A stretch of 9,894 bases of DNA, from NCBI GenBank assembly GCA_030146905.1, contig JASLAV010000832.1, positions 1 through 9,894 of the forward strand. Reading direction: 5' to 3'. Below, piece after piece: positions 5,630-9,894 of the stretch (position 1 is its first letter; each line of letters opens with the position of its first letter). The translations under genes and the position numbers were made by a program. The notes beneath the pieces are model-generated. The model was not told the DNA's origin, searched no databases, and saw only the letters and a list, made by a program, of their open reading frames with translations. This DNA is from Lentzea sp. Lineage in GTDB: Bacteria; Actinomycetota; Actinomycetes; Mycobacteriales; Pseudonocardiaceae.

Positions 5630-7147
5630 ATGAGGGACCGCAAGGCGGTGCGGACACCCGCGCCCGCGGGACGTTCTCGTTTCGCCGGTGACGTGCCGTC
5701 GGTCGCGGTGGTGGGCGGCGGGATCGCGGGCCTCTCGGCGGCCACCCTGCTGGCGGAACGCGGCGCGCGGGTGGTGCTGTGCGAGCGCGAGGACTACCTC
5801 GGCGGACGGGTCGGCGGGTGGAGCACGCGGCTGGCCGACGGCAGCGACGTGACCATGACGCGGGGTTTTCACGCGTTCTTCCGGCAGTACTACAACCTGC
5901 GCGCGTTGCTGAAGCGGGTCGACCCGGACGGCCGGGCGCTGACGCCGATGCCGGACTACCCGCTGTGGCACGCGGGTGGCGACCGCGACTCGTTCGCAGG
6001 GCTGCCGACGACCGCGCCGTGGAACGTGGTGGCGTTCCTGAAGCGCAGCCCGACGTTCCGGTGGAGCGATCTGCCGCAGATGAACCCCGACGCGGCCCTG
6101 AAGCTGCTGGACGTGGCCGTTCCGGGGGTCTACGACGAGCTCGACGGCATGAACGCGGTCGACTACCTCGAACGCGTCCGGTTCCCGCAGGCCGCGCACG
6201 CCCTCGCGTTCGAGGTGTTCTCCCGCAGCTTCTTCGCGCACCCGCGGGACATGTCGGCCGCGGAACTCGCCGTGATGTTCCACATCTACTTCCTCGGTTC
6301 GAACGAGGGCCTGCTCTTCGACGTCGCGGCCGACCCGTTCCCGCACGGCCTGTGGGACCCGCTCGGCCACCACCTCACCGAGCTGGGGGCCGAGGTGCGC
6401 ACGGGCACCGAGGTGCTGACGGTGGAACGGGGCGGGACGAGGCGTTTCGCCGTCACCACCGGCGACGGCGTGATCGACGCCGACGCCGTGGTGCTCGCCG
6501 CGGACGTGCCGGGACTGCGCGGGCTCGTGGGCTCGTCTCCAGACCTCGGTGACACCCAGTGGCGTGACCAGGTGTCGGCGCTGCGTACCGCGCCACCGTT
6601 CCTGGTGTCGCGGTACTGGCTGGACACACCGGCCGACCGGCCCGGTTTCATCGGCACGAGCGGCTACGACCTGCTCGACAACGTGAGCGTGCTCGACCGG
6701 TACGAGCACGAGGCGAGGGCCTGGGCGGCGCGCACCGGCGGGTCGGTGGTCGAGCTGCACGGCTACGCCATGCCGTCCGATGTGGACTACGACGAGGCCA
6801 GGCAGCGGCTCTGGCAGCAGCTGACCGAGGTCTACCCCGAGACCAAGCGCGCCACCGTGGTCGACGAGCGCCACGAGTGGCGTGCCGACTGCCCGTTGTT
6901 CCCCGCGGGCGGCTACGAGAGCAGGCCGCGGGTGACGACGCCGGACGACTTCCTCGTGCTGGCGGGAGATCTGGTGCGCATCGACCTGCCGGTGGCGTTG
7001 ATGGAGCGCGCGGCCACGACCGGTTTCACCGCGGCCAACCACCTCCTGAGCCGCTGGGGCGTGGCCGGGACGGAGCTCTGGACGGTTCCCGTCGAGGGCC
7101 GTGTGCCGTTGCTGCGTGCGGCGGCACGTCGCCGGAGGTCTGCGTGA
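5630..7147 (+). CDS. crtU: CrtU-like carotenoid desaturase/methyltransferase (aromatic ring formation)
   Basis: FAD-dependent carotenoid enzyme of 505 residues. CrtU (isorenieratene synthase) desaturates a beta-ionone ring and shifts one methyl group, giving an aromatic end group. The FAD-binding Rossmann motif GGGIAG is at 29-34 and is followed by the ribose-binding CERE (51-54) and YLGGRVGG (56-63). TMTRGFHAFFRQYYNLRALL (75-94) is the stretch I associate with actinobacterial CrtU. The C-terminal FAD segment FLVLAGDLVRIDLPVALMERA ends in a basic tail. The ATG at 5630 is preferred because GGGAG lies 5 bases upstream; extending upstream would read through the hairpin with no family similarity. 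The last four bases, GTGA, overlap the next gene. Another amine-oxidase-type carotenoid desaturase is possible, but the CruF and glycosyltransferase neighbours and the GFHAFFRQYY segment favour CrtU. The ring donor (a cyclase) is not in the window. Confidence 0.82.
   Translation: MRDRKAVRTPAPAGRSRFAGDVPSVAVVGGGIAGLSAATLLAERGARVVLCEREDYLGGRVGGWSTRLADGSDVTMTRGFHAFFRQYYNLRALLKRVDPDGRALTPMPDYPLWHAGGDRDSFAGLPTTAPWNVVAFLKRSPTFRWSDLPQMNPDAALKLLDVAVPGVYDELDGMNAVDYLERVRFPQAAHALAFEVFSRSFFAHPRDMSAAELAVMFHIYFLGSNEGLLFDVAADPFPHGLWDPLGHHLTELGAEVRTGTEVLTVERGGTRRFAVTTGDGVIDADAVVLAADVPGLRGLVGSSPDLGDTQWRDQVSALRTAPPFLVSRYWLDTPADRPGFIGTSGYDLLDNVSVLDRYEHEARAWAARTGGSVVELHGYAMPSDVDYDEARQRLWQQLTEVYPETKRATVVDERHEWRADCPLFPAGGYESRPRVTTPDDFLVLAGDLVRIDLPVALMERAATTGFTAANHLLSRWGVAGTELWTVPVEGRVPLLRAAARRRRSA
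7134..7138 (+). promoter_or_regulatory. ribosome binding site deciding the cruF-like start
   Basis: GGAGG lies inside the last codons of the crtU-like gene, 5 bases before GTG 7144. It supports the GTG that overlaps the crtU stop over the later ATG at 7192, which has no comparable site. Confidence 0.7.
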
Positions 7148-7989
7148 ACGTCGGTGTGGGAGCCGGTGGCCCGGGCGTTGCCCTGCGCGGGATGACCGGT
7201 GGTGCGCGGGCGGTGGCGACGGTGGCGTGGCTCTGCGGTGTGCTCGTCGTGGTGGCGCAGATCGTCTACTCCAGGACGGCGCCGGAGGACCGGCTGTTCA
7301 CGACGGTGCTGTCGGTGGTCGCGTTCGCGGTGGCCTCGGTGTGCGACGCGGTGGCGCGCTTCGGCCCGCGTGCGGCGGCGTTGCTCGTGGCGGTCGCCGG
7401 GGGCGGCGGTCTGCTGGCCGAGACCATCGGCGTGCACACGGGTTTCCCGTTCGGCGAGTACCGCTACACGGGCTCGCTCGGCCTCGACATCGCCGGAGTG
7501 CCGGTGGTCGTGGCGATGGCGTGGGTGATGATGTGCTGGCCCGCGTTGTTGGTCGGCCGCTCGATCGCGTCCTGGGTGCGCGCGGACTGCCGGGCCTGGC
7601 CGGTCGTCGCGATCGGCGCGTGGGCTCTGGCCGCGTGGGACGTGTTCCTCGACCCGCAGATGGTCGACGCCGGTCACTGGGTGTGGGCCGACCCGGTACC
7701 CGCACTTCCCGGTGTGTCCGGGATTCCGCTGACGAACTACGCCGGCTGGCTGCTGACCGCCGTGCTGATGATCGCCGTGCTGCACCGCGGTGCCGGCCGG
7801 CCGCGCGTCGCCCGCCAGCTGGACCTGCGGGCAGGACCGGCCCCTGTGCTCTACCTGTGGACCTACGGCTCCTCGGTGTGGGCGCACGCCGCGTTCTTCG
7901 GCCGCCCAACGGTGTCGCTGGTCGCCGGTCTGCTGATGGGAGTGGTGGCGGTGCCGTTCGCCTGGACGCTGTGGCGGGCACATCGGTGA
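7144..7989 (+). CDS. cruF: CruF-like carotenoid 1',2'-hydratase (carotenoid biosynthesis membrane protein)
   Basis: Integral membrane enzyme of 281 residues in the PF04240 carotenoid biosynthesis family. CruF adds water across the C1'-C2' double bond of the acyclic (psi) end of gamma-carotene-type substrates, giving a 1'-hydroxy group. About eight hydrophobic segments are visible (near 23-43, 51-70, 76-95, 116-138, 151-168, 198-214, 233-252, 257-277). The family motifs are all present: LAETIGVHTGFPFGEYRYT (91-109), WDVFLDPQMVDAGHWVW (165-181) and GIPLTNYAGW (193-202). These carry the conserved acidic and His residues. The GTG start overlaps the crtU stop as GTGA, with GGAGG 5 bases upstream. 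Its own stop overlaps the glycosyltransferase start in the same way. The cruF-cruG neighbour pair is also known from cyanobacterial myxol glycoside synthesis. Substrate specificity is inferred. Confidence 0.87.
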   Translation: MNVGVGAGGPGVALRGMTGGARAVATVAWLCGVLVVVAQIVYSRTAPEDRLFTTVLSVVAFAVASVCDAVARFGPRAAALLVAVAGGGGLLAETIGVHTGFPFGEYRYTGSLGLDIAGVPVVVAMAWVMMCWPALLVGRSIASWVRADCRAWPVVAIGAWALAAWDVFLDPQMVDAGHWVWADPVPALPGVSGIPLTNYAGWLLTAVLMIAVLHRGAGRPRVARQLDLRAGPAPVLYLWTYGSSVWAHAAFFGRPTVSLVAGLLMGVVAVPFAWTLWRAHR

Positions 7990-9104
7990 GAAGACTTCTC
8001 GACGCGGCGGTGCGTGGTGCCGCCATCGGTTCCATCGCCACCACGGCACACGCCCTGGTGAACGCGCGGCTCATGCGGGTCCCACCGGCCGACCCACCCG
8101 AGTGCCAGGAGCAGGTCTCGGTCCTGGTGCCCGCGCGGGACGAGGCGCACCGGATCGCGCCGACCATCAGGTCCCTGCTGGCACAACGCGGTGTGCCGCG
8201 GCTGGAGATCGTGGTGCTCGACGACGGCTCGACCGACGGCACCGCCGACGAGGTGCGGCGGGTCGCGGGCGACGACGAACGACTCCGCGTCATGACCGGG
8301 AAGACGCCGCCCGCCGGCCTGCCGGGCAAGCCCCACGCCTGTGCCCAGCTGGCCGGAGCGGCACACGGCCGCGTGCTGGTGTTCGTCGACGCGGACGTCG
8401 TGCTCGAACCGCACGCGGTCGCCGCGGCCGTCGCGCTGTTGCGCCACAACGACCTCGACGTGGTGTCGCCGTTCCCGCGCCAGCTCGCCGACGGCATCGG
8501 GACGCGTCTCGTCCAGCCGTTGCTGCAGTGGTCGTGGCTCGTGTTCCTGCCGTTGCGCCTGGCCGAACGCTCGCCCAGGCCGTCGTTGTCCGCGGCGAAC
8601 GGGCAGTTCCTGGTCGTGGACTCCACCGCCTACCACCGCAGCGGTGGTTTCGCGGGCATCGCCACGGCCGTGCTCGACGACATCGCGTTGCTGCGGGCGG
8701 TCAAACGCAGTGGTGGCCGTGGTGTGGTCGTCGACGGCAGCACGGTGGCGGCCTGCCGGATGTACGAGGACTGGGCGGAGGTCCGGCACGGGTACGAGAA
8801 GTCGTTGTGGTCGGCCACCGGCAACCCGGTGGCGGCGGCCGCGCTGTCGGTCGTGCTCGCCTGGTTGTACGTGCTGCCGCCGATCGCAGCGCTGGCGGGG
8901 TCGCGCGCCGGTGCCGCCGGGTACGTCGCGGGTGTGCTGGGCCGGGTCGTGACCGCACGGCACACCGGCGGGCGGGTGTGGCCGGACGCCCTCGCCCACC
9001 CCGTGTCGGTGGGGGTGCTGCTGACGCTCGTCGCACGGTCGTGGCGAGCCCGGCGGGCGGGGCGCCTGCGGTGGAAGGGCCGATCGTTGCGGGGGAGCAG
9101 CTGA
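7986..9104 (+). CDS. cruG: CruG-like family 2 glycosyltransferase (carotenoid glycosylation)
   Basis: Membrane-associated GT-A fold family 2 glycosyltransferase of 372 residues, expected to transfer a sugar from a nucleotide sugar to the hydroxyl made by CruF. After a short hydrophobic N-terminus come SVLVPARDEAHRI (45-57) and the nucleotide-binding VVLDDGSTDGT (76-86). Next are GLPGKPHAC (111-119) and the metal-binding DAD (135-137). The acceptor/catalytic region holds ANGQFLVVD (204-212), LDD (230-232) and RHGYEKSLW (277-285). Two or three hydrophobic segments (about 181-192, 292-304, 340-350) anchor it to the membrane. GTG 7986 overlaps the cruF stop (GTGA) and has only a weak ribosome site, so translation is probably coupled. 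Met30 is an unlikely alternative because the N-terminal helix would be lost. The sugar (glucose in sioxanthin) cannot be read from the sequence. Confidence 0.83.
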   Translation: MRRLLDAAVRGAAIGSIATTAHALVNARLMRVPPADPPECQEQVSVLVPARDEAHRIAPTIRSLLAQRGVPRLEIVVLDDGSTDGTADEVRRVAGDDERLRVMTGKTPPAGLPGKPHACAQLAGAAHGRVLVFVDADVVLEPHAVAAAVALLRHNDLDVVSPFPRQLADGIGTRLVQPLLQWSWLVFLPLRLAERSPRPSLSAANGQFLVVDSTAYHRSGGFAGIATAVLDDIALLRAVKRSGGRGVVVDGSTVAACRMYEDWAEVRHGYEKSLWSATGNPVAAAALSVVLAWLYVLPPIAALAGSRAGAAGYVAGVLGRVVTARHTGGRVWPDALAHPVSVGVLLTLVARSWRARRAGRLRWKGRSLRGSS

Positions 9105-9105
9105 C

Positions 9106-9894
9106 ATGGCACGGGTAGCCGTCATCGGAGCCGGCATGGGCGGCCTGGCCGCGGCCGCGCGGCTGGCGAAGGCGGGACACGACGTCACCGTGTACGACCA
9201 GGCCGCCGGCCACGGTGGCAAGCTCGGGACGCTGCACCGCGACGGGTTCACCTTCGACACCGGACCGTCGCTGCTGACGCTGCCGCACGTCTACCGCGAC
9301 CTCTTCGCGGCCACCGGCGCACCGCTCGACGACCTCGTCGAGATCGTGCCGGTGGAGCCGACCTGCCGCTACCGCTTCCCGGACGGCTCGTTCCTCGACA
9401 TGCCCCACGCCGAGGAACGGGCGGAGGCCGCGATCGCCGGCGCGTTCGGGGCAGAGGCGGCCCGGCAGTGGCGGGCGGTGCTCACCGACGCGGAACGGTT
9501 GTGGGACCTCGTCGGCGAACCCGTGCTGCAGAACCCGCTCAACGGCGTGGGCGACCTGCTGCGCCGGTCGGCGAGCGTCCGCGACCTGATGGCCATCGCG
9601 CCGTGGCGCACGCTGCGCGCGGTGGGGGAGCGCAGGCTGACCGACCCGCGGCTGCGCATGCTCCTCGACCGCTACGCCACCTACAGCGGTTCCGACCCGC
9701 GCCGCACACCGGCGTTGATGACGGTGATCCCGTTCATCGAGCAGCGGTTCGGCGGCTGGTACGTGCGCGGCGGGCTGCGCCGGCTCGGCGACGCGCTGTT
9801 CGGCCGCTGCGTCGAGCTGGGAGTGACCTTCCGCTTCGCCGCAAGGGTCACCGCGATCGAGAGCGGCGCGCGCGGGGTGACGGGAGTTCGCCTG
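9106..9894 (+). CDS. CrtD/CrtI-family carotenoid desaturase, 3' end cut by window
   Basis: FAD-dependent phytoene-desaturase-family enzyme; 263 codons are visible of an expected 480-510. The Rossmann motif GAGMGG is at 8-13, followed by HDVTVYDQAAGHGGKLGTL (25-43) and the CrtI-family signature DGFTFDTGPSLLTLP (46-60). Further on, DRYATYSGSDPRRTPAL and the segment EQRFGGWYVRGGL also match CrtI/CrtD proteins. The ATG at 9106 follows the glycosyltransferase stop by one base, with GGGGGAG 8 bases upstream, so it belongs to the operon. Beside cruF and a glycosyltransferase, a CrtD-type role (desaturation at C-3',4' of the 1'-hydroxylated end) is more likely than phytoene desaturation. CrtI and CrtD are hard to separate by eye and the C-terminal half is missing, so I give no symbol. 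Confidence 0.85.
   Translation, partial: MARVAVIGAGMGGLAAAARLAKAGHDVTVYDQAAGHGGKLGTLHRDGFTFDTGPSLLTLPHVYRDLFAATGAPLDDLVEIVPVEPTCRYRFPDGSFLDMPHAEERAEAAIAGAFGAEAARQWRAVLTDAERLWDLVGEPVLQNPLNGVGDLLRRSASVRDLMAIAPWRTLRAVGERRLTDPRLRMLLDRYATYSGSDPRRTPALMTVIPFIEQRFGGWYVRGGLRRLGDALFGRCVELGVTFRFAARVTAIESGARGVTGVRL

Noticed and set aside
5467..5691. Small plus-strand open frame of 74 codons before crtU
   Set aside because: It reads straight through the perfect hairpin, has no ribosome binding site and no recognisable sequence.
5465..7042. Minus-strand open frame of 525 codons opposite the crtU-like gene
   Set aside because: It is low in hydrophobic residues, has no motif, and lies fully antisense to a gene with unmistakable FAD and carotenoid motifs.
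7101..7985. Upstream extension of the glycosyltransferase frame inside cruF
   Set aside because: It overlaps a well-supported membrane protein gene in another frame; the GTGA overlap at 7986 gives the natural start.
1..9894. Defence system, CRISPR array, transposon or prophage
   Set aside because: I found no repeat-spacer pattern, transposase, integrase, nuclease or phage structural motif on either strand.

Overview
The window is GC-rich throughout, uses many GTG starts and strong GGAGG-type ribosome binding sites, and encodes TetR regulators, a SigE-family ECF sigma factor and a DUF2795 protein. This points to an actinomycete, plausibly of the Pseudonocardiaceae type (the family guess is weak). 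I see no tRNA, rRNA, CRISPR array, insertion sequence or phage gene. Genes are densely packed and no gene-free stretch exceeds 300 bases.

Left part (1-3961), regulators and small-molecule handling. A TetR regulator (1981-1352, minus) is followed by a DHA2-type MFS drug exporter (from 1302, minus) that runs off the left edge. The 49-base gap between them holds a 20-bp near-perfect palindrome, a good candidate operator. Divergent from this tetR is a small VOC/glyoxalase-like gene (2115-2477, plus). It converges with a classical short-chain dehydrogenase (3256-2492, minus). The dehydrogenase is divergent from a second TetR gene (3356-3961, plus) across a 99-base region with its own imperfect inverted repeat.

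Middle (3990-5447), an ECF sigma operon and a stress-type gene. On the minus strand, in order of transcription, lie a 103-aa single-pass membrane protein, a 168-aa SigE-family ECF sigma factor and a 114-aa single-pass membrane protein with a Pro/Thr-rich tail. The spacing is 6 nt and then a 1-nt overlap, which suggests one translationally coupled unit for signalling across the membrane. Divergent from it is a 69-aa DUF2795 protein. A candidate SigB/SigF-type promoter precedes it, and a perfect 13-bp-stem hairpin follows it.

Right part (5630-9894), a carotenoid operon on the plus strand: a CrtU-like FAD desaturase/methyltransferase (aromatic ring formation), a CruF-like 1',2'-hydratase, a CruG-like GT2 glycosyltransferase, and a CrtD/CrtI-family desaturase cut by the right edge. 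The first three are joined by two consecutive GTGA overlaps, and the fourth starts one base after the third. This set is expected to convert a monocyclic C40 carotene into a monoaromatic, hydroxylated and glycosylated carotenoid resembling sioxanthin of Salinispora. The early genes (crtE, crtB, crtI, cyclase) are not in the window.
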